Shown here: piece after piece, positions 8,943 through 18,539 of the stretch
Layout: the number at the start of each line of letters is the position of its first letter
Position numbering within the stretch: the first letter of the stretch is position 1
From: Rhizobium album
GTDB lineage: Bacteria > Pseudomonadota > Alphaproteobacteria > Rhizobiales > Rhizobiaceae
Reading direction: 5' to 3'
Length of the DNA stretch: 64,000 nucleotides
NCBI RefSeq assembly: GCF_003122325.1
Contig: NZ_QFBC01000007.1
Span: forward strand, 186,001 to 250,000
Program-made: the position numbers and the translations under genes
The notes under the pieces: model-generated
What the model was told of the DNA's origin: nothing
Database searches by the model: none
What the model saw: only the letters and a program-made list of their open reading frames with translations

Positions 8943-10352
8943 ATGAGCGCACCCCGCACCCTTTATGACAAGATCTGGGACGACCACGTCGTCAACCAGC
9001 AGGAAGACGGCACCTGTCTTCTCTATATCGATCGCCACCTGGTTCACGAAGTGACCAGCCCGCAGGCGTTCGAAGGCCTGCGCATGGCCGGCCGCAAGGT
9101 CCGCCATCCGGAAAAGACGCTTGCCGTCGTCGACCACAACGTGCCGACCTCGCCCGACCGCAAGCTGGGCATCAAGAATGAGGAAAGCCGCATCCAAGTC
9201 GAGGCGCTCGCCAGGAATGCCGCGGATTTCGGCGTCGAATATTACTCCGAAAACGACGTCCGCCAGGGCATCGTCCACATCGTCGGACCGGAACAGGGCT
9301 TTACCCTGCCGGGCATGACCATCGTCTGCGGTGACAGCCATACCTCGACGCACGGCGCCTTCGGCGCGCTGGCACATGGCATCGGCACCTCCGAAGTCGA
9401 ACACGTTCTGGCGACGCAGACGCTGATCCAGAAGAAGGCGAAGAACATGCTGGTGCGCGTCGACAACCAGCTGCCGCCGGGCGTCACCGCCAAGGACATC
9501 ATCCTCGCCATCATCGGCGAGATCGGCACTGCCGGCGGCACCGGCTACGTTATCGAATTCGCCGGCGAGGCGATCCGTTCGCTGTCGATGGAAGGCCGCA
9601 TGACGATCTGCAACATGACGATCGAAGGCGGCGCCCGCGCCGGCCTGATCGCGCCGGACCAGACGACCTTCGATTACGTCAAGGACAAGCCGCGCGCCCC
9701 GAAGGGCAAGGCCATGGAGATGGCGCTCGACTACTGGAAGACGCTGCACACCGACGAAGGCGCCCATTTCGACCGCGTCGTCGTGCTCGACGCCGCCAAC
9801 CTGCCGCCGATCGTCTCCTGGGGTTCCTCGCCGGAAGACGTCATATCGGTCCAGGGCGCCGTTCCGAACCCCGACGAGATCCAGGACGAGAACAAGCGGG
9901 CCTCCAAGTGGCGCGCCCTCGATTACATGGGCCTGAAGCCGGGCACCAAGATCACCGACATCGCCGTCGACCGCGTCTTCATCGGCTCCTGCACCAACGG
10001 CCGCATCGAGGACCTGCGCGCCGTCGCCAAGGTCGTCGACGGCAAGACGGTCGCCTCGACCGTTTCCGCCATGATCGTCCCGGGCTCCGGCCTGGTGAAG
10101 GAACAGGCGGAAGCCGAAGGCCTCGACAAGATCTTCAAGGCCGCCGGTTTCGACTGGCGCGAGCCGGGCTGCTCGATGTGCCTGGCCATGAACGACGACC
10201 GCCTGAAACCGGGCGAGCGGTGCGCCTCCACCTCCAACCGCAACTTCGAAGGCCGCCAGGGTTTCAAGGGCCGCACGCACCTCGTCTCCCCGGCCATGGC
10301 CGCGGCGGCGGCGATCGCCGGCCACTTCATCGATATCCGCGAGTGGAACTGA
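8943..10352 (+). CDS. leuC: 3-isopropylmalate dehydratase large subunit
   Basis: An aconitase-family enzyme isomerising 2- to 3-isopropylmalate in leucine synthesis, with LeuD. The 469 residues begin [17 protein letters not shown]. The [4Fe-4S] ligand cysteines lie in [13 protein letters not shown] near residue 345 and [11 protein letters not shown] near residue 408. Substrate motifs [15 protein letters not shown] and [14 protein letters not shown] are present. No leuD lies nearby, as in other rhizobia where the subunits are unlinked. A hairpin in the leader (8890-8906) could be regulatory. Confidence 0.97.
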   Translation: MSAPRTLYDKIWDDHVVNQQEDGTCLLYIDRHLVHEVTSPQAFEGLRMAGRKVRHPEKTLAVVDHNVPTSPDRKLGIKNEESRIQVEALARNAADFGVEYYSENDVRQGIVHIVGPEQGFTLPGMTIVCGDSHTSTHGAFGALAHGIGTSEVEHVLATQTLIQKKAKNMLVRVDNQLPPGVTAKDIILAIIGEIGTAGGTGYVIEFAGEAIRSLSMEGRMTICNMTIEGGARAGLIAPDQTTFDYVKDKPRAPKGKAMEMALDYWKTLHTDEGAHFDRVVVLDAANLPPIVSWGSSPEDVISVQGAVPNPDEIQDENKRASKWRALDYMGLKPGTKITDIAVDRVFIGSCTNGRIEDLRAVAKVVDGKTVASTVSAMIVPGSGLVKEQAEAEGLDKIFKAAGFDWREPGCSMCLAMNDDRLKPGERCASTSNRNFEGRQGFKGRTHLVSPAMAAAAAIAGHFIDIREWN

Positions 10353-10368
10353 TACGGGGCCGCCGCAC

Positions 10369-10890
10369 ATGAACCATGGGCGGCGGCTTCTTCTCCTGCG
10401 GCATGCAAAGTCCGCCTGGCCGGAAGGCGTGGCGGACAAGGAACGGCCGCTGGCGCCGCGCGGCGAAAAGGCGGCGCCCGTGATGGGCGCCTACCTCGCC
10501 CGCGAACGATTGAATGCTGACCTGGCGCTCGTTTCGCCGGCGCGCCGGACGCAGGAAAGCTGGACATTGCTGCGCCGAGCGTGGCCAAAAGCGCCCGGCA
10601 GGCGCGATATCGACGATCTCTACGAGACCTCTGCAGAAACCGTGCTTGCCGTCATCAGGACGCTGGAGGCGGATCGCCGCTCGGTGCTGATCCTCGGCCA
10701 CAATCCCGGCCTGGAAGATCTTGCCCGGCTACTGATCGGCGCGGGCCAAACGGACGATCGCCTGCGGCTGGAAACGAAATTCCCCACCTGCGGCCTGGCC
10801 GTCATCGATTTCAAGGTGAAAAGCTGGGCGAAGCTGGCGCCGGGCAGCGGAACGCTGGAACGGTTCGTGATGCCGAAGATGCTGGGCTGA
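10369..10890 (+). CDS. SixA-type histidine phosphatase family protein
   Basis: A 173-residue member of the histidine phosphatase (phosphoglycerate-mutase-like) superfamily. The RHG-type motif LLLRHAKSAWPE lies at the N-terminus, RPLAPRGEKAA follows, SPARRTQES supplies the second Arg, and the second His is in LILGHNPGLEDLA. SixA-type enzymes dephosphorylate phosphohistidine on phosphotransfer proteins, but the substrate here is unknown. It begins 16 bases after leuC. Confidence 0.8.
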   Translation: MNHGRRLLLLRHAKSAWPEGVADKERPLAPRGEKAAPVMGAYLARERLNADLALVSPARRTQESWTLLRRAWPKAPGRRDIDDLYETSAETVLAVIRTLEADRRSVLILGHNPGLEDLARLLIGAGQTDDRLRLETKFPTCGLAVIDFKVKSWAKLAPGSGTLERFVMPKMLG

Positions 10891-10946
10891 TTGGCAGAGG
10901 TTGGTAAACTCAGCGCGGCTTCATGTGGGCTGAAAACGTCTTGCTT

Positions 10947-11075
10947 GCCCTTTCTCCCCCGCGGAGAGAAGGCCCCGGCAGGGGATGAGGGGGCGCCACA
11001 AGGGAAAAGTTTTCGTGTCTCGCCCCCTCATCCGACCCTTCGGGCCACCTTCTCCCCGCCGGGGAGAAGGAGAAG
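10947..11075. repeat. Palindromic intergenic repeat element
   Basis: Two arms, about 10947-10995 and 11021-11073, are inverted copies of the type CTTCTCCCC...GGGGATGAGGGGGCG, with a central A/T-richer loop. Each arm also folds on itself (CTTCTCCCCGCCGGGGAGAAG in the right arm). The ...CTCATCCGACCCTTCGGGCCACCTTCTCCCC type sequence is a common dispersed intergenic repeat in rhizobia. It lies between two convergent genes and probably ends both transcripts. Confidence 0.75.
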
Positions 11076-11102
11076 CAGAGCCATGAACCGGCGGCCTCGA
11101 TA

Positions 11103-11933
11103 TCAGAACGTCGCCGTCTTCGGGTCCGGCCCGATGCGGGCGCCGGCGTTGTCGAGCGCGGCGATGGCGGCGATGTCATCGGCATCCAGCTTGAAATCGA
11201 AGACCTGGAAATTCTCGACGATACGGCTCGGCGTGATCGACTTCGGGATAACGACGAAACCGCTGTCGATGTGCCAGCGAATGATCACCTGCGCCGGCGT
11301 GCGGCCGTGTTTGGCGGCAATTGCGCCGATCGTGGCATTGTCGAGCAGCTTGCCCTGGCCGAGCGGGCTCCACGACTGGGTGGCGATGTTGAGCTTCTTG
11401 TGCGCGTCCTGCGCCGCCTTCTGCTGGAAATCCGGATGCAGTTCGATCTGGTTGATGACAGGCACCACACCGGTTTCCTGCACCAGCCGGTCGATATGCT
11501 CCGGATAGAAATTGGAGACGCCGATGGAGCGGGCGCGGCCCTCTTCCTTGAGCCGCAGGAATGCCTTCCACGTATCGACGTAGCGGTCGCGCTTCGGCGC
11601 CGGCCAGTGAATGAGGTAGAGGTCGACATAGTCGGTGCCGAGCCGCTTCAGGCTCTTGTCGAACGCCTTCAGGGTGGAATCGAAACCCTGTTCGTCGTTC
11701 CAGAGCTTGGTGGTCAGGAAGAGATCCTTGCGGTCGATGCCGGACGAGCGGATGCCTTCGCCGACGCCCTCCTCGTTTTCGTAGATCGCAGCGGTATCGA
11801 CATGACGGTAGCCGGCATCGATGGCCGCCTTCACCGTCGGCGCGGCGATGTCGTTGGGCGTCTGCCAGACACCGAGGCCGACCTGCGGGATGGAGTGGCC
11901 GTCATGGAAGGTGATGATGGGAGTGTGGGTCAC
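11103..11933 (-). CDS. Aldo/keto reductase
   Basis: A 276-residue NADPH-dependent AKR5-like (2,5-diketo-gluconate reductase type) barrel enzyme. The catalytic tetrad is visible: Asp in HVDTAAIYENE with the Tyr four residues later, Lys in LFLTTKLWND, and His in YLIHWPAP. The NADPH-binding C-terminus contains IPKSITPSRIVENFQVFDF. The physiological substrate is not evident. It is convergent with the SixA-like gene across the repeat. Confidence 0.88.
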   Translation of the reverse strand: MTHTPIITFHDGHSIPQVGLGVWQTPNDIAAPTVKAAIDAGYRHVDTAAIYENEEGVGEGIRSSGIDRKDLFLTTKLWNDEQGFDSTLKAFDKSLKRLGTDYVDLYLIHWPAPKRDRYVDTWKAFLRLKEEGRARSIGVSNFYPEHIDRLVQETGVVPVINQIELHPDFQQKAAQDAHKKLNIATQSWSPLGQGKLLDNATIGAIAAKHGRTPAQVIIRWHIDSGFVVIPKSITPSRIVENFQVFDFKLDADDIAAIAALDNAGARIGPDPKTATF

Positions 11934-12052
11934 ACTGTGCCTCCGGGAGATTGAAGCGTGATGAAATGAAGATATCCGGCCGGGGTCGCCAGGTGCGACC
12001 GGGTGCCGGACGGTTCATATAGGCGCGCCCTCGGCAATTATCACCCCTTCGA

Positions 12053-12598
12053 TTAAAAAACCTGCAGGACCGACCCCTTGCGCAGGAAAGGCAGCAGCCG
12101 GCGCATGTCGCGAAGCTGCAGCGCGACGCAGCCGGCGGTCGGCTCGTAGCCCGGCCTGCTGAGGTGGAAAAAGATCGCCGAGCCGCGAGCGCGCCGCCGC
12201 GAGCGGATGTTCCAGTCGAGGACGATGCAGATGTCGTAGAGATCGTCCTGGCGTGCCAGCTCTTCATGGCTCTGCTTGAACGGCGCCTTGACCGGCCGGT
12301 TATAGGCCGGGTGGCCGGAAGCGTCGCACCAGAGCATGTCTTTGCGGATCGGCCGCATCGGCAGGGCGGTGGAAAGGCCGCGCACCCGGTCCGGCCGCCA
12401 GAAGCCGGAAAGCAGCTTCATCGCCGCAATCGGCGTCGCCCCGTCGCCCTCGCGCTTGAAGGCCGTCCGCCCCGAACGGCCGATCGCGGCCTTAAGCGTC
12501 AGCCCGCCGACCGAAACGATGGCCTGTTGGCGGCTGCCCGGTTTCTGGCGAACGCAGATGATCGGTCGGGAACGGGCGGACGGGCTTGTCTTTCGCAT
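12053..12598 (-). CDS. L,D-transpeptidase (YkuD) family protein
   Basis: A 181-residue protein with a YkuD-type catalytic end: GSAIFFHLSRPGYEPTAGCV, giving His and Cys in the H-x(11)-G-C pattern, then AL. Earlier, GRSGRTAFKREGDGATP is the usual substrate-loop segment. Such proteins link peptidoglycan stems or attach lipoproteins, but this short type (like E. coli YbiS remnants) has no clear signal peptide; the basic N-terminus is not followed by a hydrophobic core. It may be cytosolic, or the start may lie further upstream. Function is inferred from the motif only. Confidence 0.75.
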   Translation of the reverse strand: MRKTSPSARSRPIICVRQKPGSRQQAIVSVGGLTLKAAIGRSGRTAFKREGDGATPIAAMKLLSGFWRPDRVRGLSTALPMRPIRKDMLWCDASGHPAYNRPVKAPFKQSHEELARQDDLYDICIVLDWNIRSRRRARGSAIFFHLSRPGYEPTAGCVALQLRDMRRLLPFLRKGSVLQVF

Positions 12599-12746
12599 GC
12601 GATCTCACAAGTATTTGCTTTGCGCGTGATATGGTTTGAAATCATAGCACTTTGATCAGGACAACACAGGCTCCGCTCCGCCACAGTCTTGCCAAAACAA
12701 CAATTTGGCGTAGGAGTGAAGAGGCAAAACGAAAGGCAGCCAACGC

Positions 12747-13430
12747 ATGACAGCCCGGACGATTCTTCTCGTTGACGACGACGACGACCTGCGCGAGACG
12801 CTCGTCGAACAATTGTCGCTCTACGAGGAATTCTCCATCCTCCAGGAACCGAGTGCCACCAGGGGCATGCAAACGGCCCGCAGCAGCACGGTCGACCTGC
12901 TGATCATGGATGTCGGACTGCCCGACATGGACGGTCGCGAGGCGGTGAAACTGCTGCGCAAGGGCGGCTTCAAACCGCCGATCATCATGCTGACCGGCCA
13001 CGACACCGATTCCGACACCATTCTGGGCCTGGAAGCCGGCGCCAACGACTATGTGACGAAACCCTTCCGTTTCGCCGTTCTGCTGGCGCGCATCCGCGCC
13101 CAGTTGCGCCAGCACGAGCAGAGCGAGGACGCCACCTTCACCGTCGGCCCCTATCTCTTCAAGCCGAGCCAGAAACTGCTGACGACGGAAGACGGCCAGA
13201 AGATCCGCCTGACCGAGAAGGAAGCGGCGATCATCCGCTATCTCTACCGCGCCGATCAGAAGGTGGTGACCCGCGACGTGCTGCTCGAAGAGGTCTGGGG
13301 CTACAATTCCGGCGTCACGACACACACGCTCGAAACGCATGTCTACCGCCTGCGCCAGAAGATCGAGCGCGATCCGTCCAACGCCGAAATCCTGGTCACC
13401 GAAAACGGCGGCTACAAGATCATACCTTAA
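12747..13430 (+). CDS. cenR: OmpR/PhoB-type response regulator, CenR/OtpR-like
   Basis: A 227-residue regulator. The receiver domain (1-120) has the acidic pocket VDDDDD, phospho-acceptor Asp55 in LLIMDVGLPDMDG, Thr83 and Lys105 in DYVTKPF. The winged-helix DNA-binding domain (about 130-227) ends THTLETHVYRLRQKIE and GGYKIIP. No kinase gene is adjacent. The neighbour 17 bases downstream encodes a cyclic-nucleotide-binding protein, the pairing described for Brucella otpR/cenR, an envelope-control regulator. I assign cenR on that context plus family. GCCAAA/TTTGGC arms at 12691-12709 lie in its leader. The family is certain; the ortholog name is probable. Confidence 0.75.
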   Translation: MTARTILLVDDDDDLRETLVEQLSLYEEFSILQEPSATRGMQTARSSTVDLLIMDVGLPDMDGREAVKLLRKGGFKPPIIMLTGHDTDSDTILGLEAGANDYVTKPFRFAVLLARIRAQLRQHEQSEDATFTVGPYLFKPSQKLLTTEDGQKIRLTEKEAAIIRYLYRADQKVVTRDVLLEEVWGYNSGVTTHTLETHVYRLRQKIERDPSNAEILVTENGGYKIIP

Positions 13431-13447
13431 ACGGGGACTTCGAACGC

Positions 13448-13903
13448 ATGGGCCTTCAGGACGATATCCGCATCTTGTCGACGGTGCCGCTGTTTGCCGG
13501 CATGAACGACGACCAGATGCGGCTGGTGGCCTTCGGCGCCGAGCGCCGGCATCTCTCCGCCGGGCAGACGCTGTTCCGCGAGAAGGCGCCGGCCGAATGC
13601 GCCTATATCGTCGCGGAAGGCCGGATCGAACTGATGGCGAACGGCCGCGACGGCAAGCCGGTGCTGAAAGAGACCGTCGGCCCCGGCATGCTGCTTTCCG
13701 AACTGGCGCTGATGACGCTGGTGGAACGGAAATACACCGCGGTGGCCCAAGGCGACGCCGAGGTGCTGCGCATCACCCGCGCCCTCTTCCAGCGGCTGAT
13801 GGAGGAATATCCCGTCGTCGCCGTACGGGCCGAGGCGCGACTGCGCGACAACATCGCCGGCATGATCGACGACATCGCCGCGCTGGAGCGCTTTTTCGCC
13901 TGA
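13448..13903 (+). CDS. Cyclic nucleotide-binding domain protein
   Basis: A 151-residue single-domain CNB protein with no DNA-binding or kinase domain. Typical elements are LFAGMNDDQMRLVAFGAERR, GQTLFREKAPAECAYIVAEGR and the phosphate-binding cassette region LLSELALMTLVERKYTAVA, which keeps E and R but has Ser for the usual Gly before E. It is co-transcribed with the cenR-like regulator. A related pair in Brucella was annotated as a cAMP-dependent kinase regulatory subunit. It probably modulates the regulator or its output, but the ligand is unknown. Confidence 0.82.
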   Translation: MGLQDDIRILSTVPLFAGMNDDQMRLVAFGAERRHLSAGQTLFREKAPAECAYIVAEGRIELMANGRDGKPVLKETVGPGMLLSELALMTLVERKYTAVAQGDAEVLRITRALFQRLMEEYPVVAVRAEARLRDNIAGMIDDIAALERFFA

Positions 13904-13928
13904 GCCTTCCCAAGGCCCAACTCTTTCT

Positions 13929-14732
13929 TCAAAGATCGAAATGCGCCGTCACCGGCACGTGGTCGGACGGCCGTTCCCAGCCGCGGGCTTCCTTGAAGAT
14001 ATCGACGCGCTGCAGGTGCGGGCCGAGATCGGGCGACGACCAGATGTGGTCGAGCCGCCGGCCGCGATCGGCGGCTTCCCAGTCCTTGGCGCGGTAGCTC
14101 CACCATGTATAGAGCTTTTCGGTATCCGGCACCTTGTGGCGCATCAGGTCGAGCCAGCCGCCGCGCTTCATCACCTCGAGCAGACCCTCGGTTTCGACCG
14201 GCGTGTGGCTGACGATCTTCAAAAGCTGCTTGTGCGACCAGACGTCGTTTTCCAAGGGCGCAATATTGAGGTCGCCGACGAGGATCGCCGAAGTATTGGC
14301 TTCGCCCGCCGCCTTCAGCCGCTTCATCTCCTCGACGAAATCGAGCTTGTGGCCGAATTTCGGGTTGATGGTGCGGTCGGGCTCGTCGCCGCCGGCGGGA
14401 ACATAAAAATTGTGCAGGCGGATGCGCCGGCCGCCACGCTCGAAGATCGCCGATATGTGGCGGGCGTCACCGACGCCGCAATAATCCTGGCGGTGATCTT
14501 CCACCAGCGGCAGGCGCGAGGCAATCGCCACGCCGTGATAGCCCTTCTGTCCGTGGATGACGATGTGATCGTAACCCATCGCCCGGAGCGGCGCAGCCGG
14601 AAACAGGTCGTTGGGGACCTTGGTTTCCTGCAGGCAGAGGATATCGGGCCGGTGCTTCAGGACGAACTGCTCGACGATCGGCATGCGCAGCCGCACGGAA
14701 TTGATGTTCCAGGTGGTGATCGAAAATGCCAT
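13929..14732 (-). CDS. xthA: Exodeoxyribonuclease III
   Basis: A 267-residue AP endonuclease/3'-5' exonuclease for base-excision repair. Catalytic motifs: WNINSVRLR (Asn), LCLQETKVPND (Glu), GDLNIAPLENDVW (Asp, Asn) and the final SDHVPVTAHFDL (Asp-His). GRRLDHIWSS is the usual DNA-binding segment. It is convergent with the cNMP gene. Confidence 0.95.
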   Translation of the reverse strand: MAFSITTWNINSVRLRMPIVEQFVLKHRPDILCLQETKVPNDLFPAAPLRAMGYDHIVIHGQKGYHGVAIASRLPLVEDHRQDYCGVGDARHISAIFERGGRRIRLHNFYVPAGGDEPDRTINPKFGHKLDFVEEMKRLKAAGEANTSAILVGDLNIAPLENDVWSHKQLLKIVSHTPVETEGLLEVMKRGGWLDLMRHKVPDTEKLYTWWSYRAKDWEAADRGRRLDHIWSSPDLGPHLQRVDIFKEARGWERPSDHVPVTAHFDL

Positions 14733-14789
14733 GGACGCCCTCTCTGCTCTGATCGGGGCGGTTTAGCAATTTTCCGGCCGCAAAACAGC

Positions 14790-14817
14790 AAAAAAGGCCG
14801 TCACCGACATGACAGCC
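14790..14817 (-). terminator. Terminator after lolA
   Basis: On the minus strand GGCTGTCA pairs with TGACGGCC around a six-base loop and is followed by six T. It lies 28 bases beyond the lolA stop. Confidence 0.85.
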
Positions 14818-14844
14818 CTTTTCGCAATGCCGGTAAAGAGCCGT

Positions 14845-15525
14845 TTAACGATTGTCCTTCTTCTGGATCGCATCGTAGGGCACGGCAAAGACGCTCGCAT
14901 CGAATTTTACGCCGGTCTTCACATTGAAGATCATCACCGAGGTGTCCTTGGCCTGGGCATCGGTGATCGTCCATTGGCGCAGCTCGAAACTCTTCGGATC
15001 GAACATCATCGTGATGGTGGAATCGCCAAAGATCGTCCGGTCGCCGAGCACGATGGTGATCAGGTCCGGTTCTTCCTTGACGTTGCGCACCATCTTGGCC
15101 GAAAGGTCGATGCGCTCGCTGAGCAGCAGGCTGAGCGGTGTCTTCGAAAGCGGATAGATATCCCAGGTGTTCAGCTTGCTGTTGCCGATGACGACGTTGC
15201 GGCCGTCGGAAATCACCCGCATCGGCGAAGGCGCATCATAGTTGAAGCGCAGCTTGCCGGGACGCTCGATGAAAAACTTGCCGCCGGTCTGCTCGCCGCG
15301 CGGGCCGAACTGCACGAACTCGCCCTGCATGGTCTTGACCGACGAAAAATGGTCGGCGATCTGCTGGGCGGCACTGGCCGATGCCGCCGCCTGGGCGAAG
15401 GCCGGCGCGGGGGCGAGGCCGGCCGCGACCGCCGCCGCGAGCAGTCCGGCACCGACGATCCGCCGCCGTGTCATGCCGTCGAACGAACCGTTGTTGCCGC
15501 GCTTGTCCGATACAGTGTCTGTCAT
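14845..15525 (-). CDS. lolA: Outer-membrane lipoprotein carrier LolA family protein
   Basis: A periplasmic chaperone that takes lipoproteins from LolCDE to the outer membrane. The start at 15525 has AAGGAG seven bases upstream and gives 226 residues. The signal TRRRIVGAGLLAAAVAAGLA ends near AFA-QA. The mature protein shows SSVKTMQGEFVQFGPRG, GKFFIERPGKLRFNYD and IYPLSKTPLSLLLS, typical LolA strands. It follows ftsK at 98 bases, the conserved ftsK-lolA order of Rhizobiales. Confidence 0.85.
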   Translation of the reverse strand: MTDTVSDKRGNNGSFDGMTRRRIVGAGLLAAAVAAGLAPAPAFAQAAASASAAQQIADHFSSVKTMQGEFVQFGPRGEQTGGKFFIERPGKLRFNYDAPSPMRVISDGRNVVIGNSKLNTWDIYPLSKTPLSLLLSERIDLSAKMVRNVKEEPDLITIVLGDRTIFGDSTITMMFDPKSFELRQWTITDAQAKDTSVMIFNVKTGVKFDASVFAVPYDAIQKKDNR

Positions 15526-15623
15526 TTCAATCTCCTTCATACGCGCTTCCATGACGACCAAACGCGGCGCCTTCATGACGCCGCGCGGGCTTTCGTCACA
15601 GGGCGAACGGCCGTCCCAGCGGA

Positions 15624-18278
15624 TCAGCGTTCGATGATATCTGCCGCGGTCGGCACCAGGATCTCGCGCTTGCCGGCATGGTTGGCGGGACCGATCAGGC
15701 CTTCCTTCTCCATGCGCTCGATCAGCGAGGCCGCCCGGTTGTAGCCGATACCGAGGCGCCGCTGGATGTAGGAGGTCGAGACCTTGCCATCCTGCAGCAC
15801 GACCGCCACCGCCTGGTCGTACGGATCGTCCGAATCCGAAAGGTTCGCCGTGCCGGTCGGGCCGCCGCTGCTGCTGCCGTCTTCGCCGTCATCTTCGGTA
15901 ATCGCATCGAGATATTGGGGAGACCCTTGGGTTTTCAAGTAGGCGACGATCTCCTCGACCTCGACGTCGGAGACAAAGGGGCCGTGGACGCGCTGGATGC
16001 GGCCGCCACCGGCCATGTAGAGCATGTCGCCCATGCCGAGCAGCTGTTCGGCGCCCTGCTCTCCGAGGATCGTGCGGCTGTCGATCTTCGACGTCACCTG
16101 GAAGGAGATGCGTGTCGGAAAGTTGGCCTTGATCGTGCCGGTGATGACGTCGACGGAGGGCCGCTGCGTCGCCATGATGACGTGGATGCCGGCGGCACGC
16201 GCCATCTGGGCAAGGCGCTGCACCGCGCCTTCGATGTCCTTGCCGGCAACCATCATCAGGTCGGCCATTTCGTCGATGATCACGACGATGTACGGCATCG
16301 GCTGCAGGTCGAATTCTTCCGTCTCGTAGAGCGCTTCGCCGGTTTCCCGGTCGAAGCCGATCTGCACCGTGCGGCTGATCGCCTCGCCCTTGGCAAGCGC
16401 CTGCTCGACGCGGCTGTTGAAGCCGTCGATGTTGCGCACGCCGATCTTCGACATCTTCTTGTAGCGCTCCTCCATCTCGCGCACCGTCCATTTCAGCGCC
16501 ACGACGGCCTTCTTCGGATCGGTGACGACGGGAGAGAGAAGATGCGGAATGCCGTCGTAGACGGACAGTTCGAGCATCTTCGGATCGATCATGATCAGGC
16601 GGCACTGCTCCGGGGTCATGCGGTAGAGCAAGGACAGGATCATGGTGTTGATCGCGACCGACTTGCCCGAACCCGTGGTACCGGCGACCAGCAGGTGCGG
16701 CATCTTGGCGAGGTCGGCGACGACGGGTTCGCCGCCGATCGTCTTGCCGAGCGCCATGGCGAGCTTGGCCTTGGTGCCGCCGAAATCGCGGTTGGCGATC
16801 AGTTCGCGCAGGTAGACCATTTCGCGCGTCTGGTTCGGCAGCTCGATGCCGATGGCGTTGCGGCCGGGAACCACGGCGACACGGGCGGCGATGGCGCTCA
16901 TCGAGCGGGCGATGTCGTCGGCCAGGCCGATGACGCGCGACGACTTGATGCCCGGCGCCGGCTCCAGTTCGTAGAGCGTCACCACCGGACCGGGACGGAC
17001 ATGGATGATCTCGCCCTTGACGCCGAAATCCTCCAGCACGCCTTCGAGCATGCGGGCATTCTGCTCCAGCGCCTCCGAACTCAGCGTCGAATCGCGCACG
17101 ACGCTTTTCGGCTCGGCGAGCAGGTTCACGGGCGGCAACTCGAAAGCGCCCGGAGCGGCATTGCGCGGCCGGCTGTCGGCAAATGCCGTCGGCTTCGGCC
17201 TTTGCAGCGGCACCGAGACGCGGCCCTGCCGGCCCTGGCCGGCGGCGGGGCTGCGCGCCTGCGGTGCGGCCCAGCTGTCGTCGTCCTCGTCGTCGGGCAG
17301 GATGCCGGCCGGACGTGGCGCATCGAAGGCGTCGTCATCTTCGTCGTAAAAATTCTCGTCGTCATGGGCGATCGGCGGCGCGGCGACGGAACGGCGGGCG
17401 GACGGCTCCATCGTCGGCTCAAGGCGCTCACCGCCACGCAACGGCGGCGTCTTGGCGCGCACCGGTTCGTTGAGCGTGCCGAATTCGTCCTCGTTGAAAT
17501 CGTAGGGTTCCTCGTAATGGCTGTCACGCCGCCCGACAAAACCGAAAAGCCGCCGGAAGCGCGCCTGCGCCGTGTAGCGCATATGGGTCAGCGCCCCGCG
17601 CAACGCCACGAAGCCGGGATAATATTCGTCTTCCTCTTCCTCGTCGCGAATGCTGCGCGCCTTGCTGGGGGTCGCCGGCACGTCTTCTTCGTAACGCTCC
17701 GGCACTTCGCGGCCGACGAGGCCGGAGGCGAAAAGCATAAGCCAGGCGGTCGGGATGGCGAAAACGATGCCGAGGACGGTCGCGAAGGTGCCGGTGGGAT
17801 AGGCGCCGACGAACAATGCCGGAAAGCGCAGGATCATGTCGCCGATGACGCCGCCGATGCCGTTGGGGATCGGCCAGGTGAGCGGTGCCGGAAAGCAGCC
17901 GACCACGGCGGAGCAGACGATGGCGCCGCACAGCCAGGCGGCAATACGGGCGGGAATGCGGTTGATGGTGCGGCCGCTGACCATCGCCAGCGACCAGGCC
18001 AGCACCGGCAGCAGCGAGATGACGCTCGACAGGCCGAGGAACTGCATCATCAGATCGGCGAAGGCAGCGCCGCTATGGCCAAGGATATTCGTCGGCGCAT
18101 TGCTGGTGGCGTAGGAAAAGCTCGGGTCGGAAACATTCCAGGTCGCCAGCGCCGCAACCGCAAGCGCCAGGCAGAGGAAAAGCCCGAGGCCGGCGAGCGC
18201 CAGTGCCTGCCGCCATACGAATGTCGTGAGCGTGAAGCGATGGCGCCCATCCATCGCTGCCGAAGTGCTTCTGCCCAT
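15624..18278 (-). CDS. ftsK: DNA translocase FtsK
   Basis: A septal DNA pump that resolves chromosome dimers with XerCD and helps segregation. It has 884 residues. The N-terminal membrane domain has about four helices up to residue 200, followed by an acidic, proline-rich linker (about 200-400). The motor has Walker [14 protein letters not shown] near residue 535, Walker [13 protein letters not shown], and [13 protein letters not shown]. The C-terminal gamma winged helix ([30 protein letters not shown]) reads KOPS sites. A CtrA-type box lies about 95 bases upstream. Confidence 0.97.
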   Translation of the reverse strand: MGRSTSAAMDGRHRFTLTTFVWRQALALAGLGLFLCLALAVAALATWNVSDPSFSYATSNAPTNILGHSGAAFADLMMQFLGLSSVISLLPVLAWSLAMVSGRTINRIPARIAAWLCGAIVCSAVVGCFPAPLTWPIPNGIGGVIGDMILRFPALFVGAYPTGTFATVLGIVFAIPTAWLMLFASGLVGREVPERYEEDVPATPSKARSIRDEEEEDEYYPGFVALRGALTHMRYTAQARFRRLFGFVGRRDSHYEEPYDFNEDEFGTLNEPVRAKTPPLRGGERLEPTMEPSARRSVAAPPIAHDDENFYDEDDDAFDAPRPAGILPDDEDDDSWAAPQARSPAAGQGRQGRVSVPLQRPKPTAFADSRPRNAAPGAFELPPVNLLAEPKSVVRDSTLSSEALEQNARMLEGVLEDFGVKGEIIHVRPGPVVTLYELEPAPGIKSSRVIGLADDIARSMSAIAARVAVVPGRNAIGIELPNQTREMVYLRELIANRDFGGTKAKLAMALGKTIGGEPVVADLAKMPHLLVAGTTGSGKSVAINTMILSLLYRMTPEQCRLIMIDPKMLELSVYDGIPHLLSPVVTDPKKAVVALKWTVREMEERYKKMSKIGVRNIDGFNSRVEQALAKGEAISRTVQIGFDRETGEALYETEEFDLQPMPYIVVIIDEMADLMMVAGKDIEGAVQRLAQMARAAGIHVIMATQRPSVDVITGTIKANFPTRISFQVTSKIDSRTILGEQGAEQLLGMGDMLYMAGGGRIQRVHGPFVSDVEVEEIVAYLKTQGSPQYLDAITEDDGEDGSSSGGPTGTANLSDSDDPYDQAVAVVLQDGKVSTSYIQRRLGIGYNRAASLIERMEKEGLIGPANHAGKREILVPTAADIIER

Positions 18279-18371
18279 ATCTGCGGTCCGTCCATGCTCT
18301 TTCGGTGGCGCGAATCGACGGCCACAGGGACCGGACTCGCATTATTCCAGCACAGCCTAGGCAGATGACGG

Positions 18372-18388
18372 TTAAAGTCGCATTAACC
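18372..18388. promoter_or_regulatory. CtrA-type box upstream of ftsK
   Basis: TTAA (18372-18375), seven bases, TTAACC (18383-18388) matches the full CtrA consensus TTAA-N7-TTAAC. A further TTAA lies at 18408-18411 within GGTTAAC. It lies 95-110 bases before the ftsK start, where a cell-cycle promoter would be expected. Confidence 0.5.
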
Positions 18389-18433
18389 ATCCAGCCGTTG
18401 AAGGCGGTTAACGGCAGATAAATCCGCGGCGAC

Positions 18434-18462
18434 AAAAAAAGCCTGAACCTTGAGGGGTCCGG
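18434..18462 (-). terminator. Terminator after amtB
   Basis: On the minus strand an imperfect stem (CCGGACC...GGTTCAGG) is followed by CTTTTTTT, about 80 bases beyond the amtB stop. A second inverted repeat, CGGCGCC/GGCGCCG, lies between it and the stop but lacks a T tail. Confidence 0.65.
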
Positions 18463-18539
18463 GCCAAAAGCGGTCTATTTGCATAGGCCGCGACGGGATG
18501 TTCAGCGGCGCCTGCTGTCCCCCGGCGCCGCAAACTTTC

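Noticed and set aside
15678-18368. Plus-strand frame of 896 codons opposite ftsK
   Set aside because: It is an antisense shadow of FtsK with the same His/Arg/Asp-rich composition, no ribosome site and no domain.
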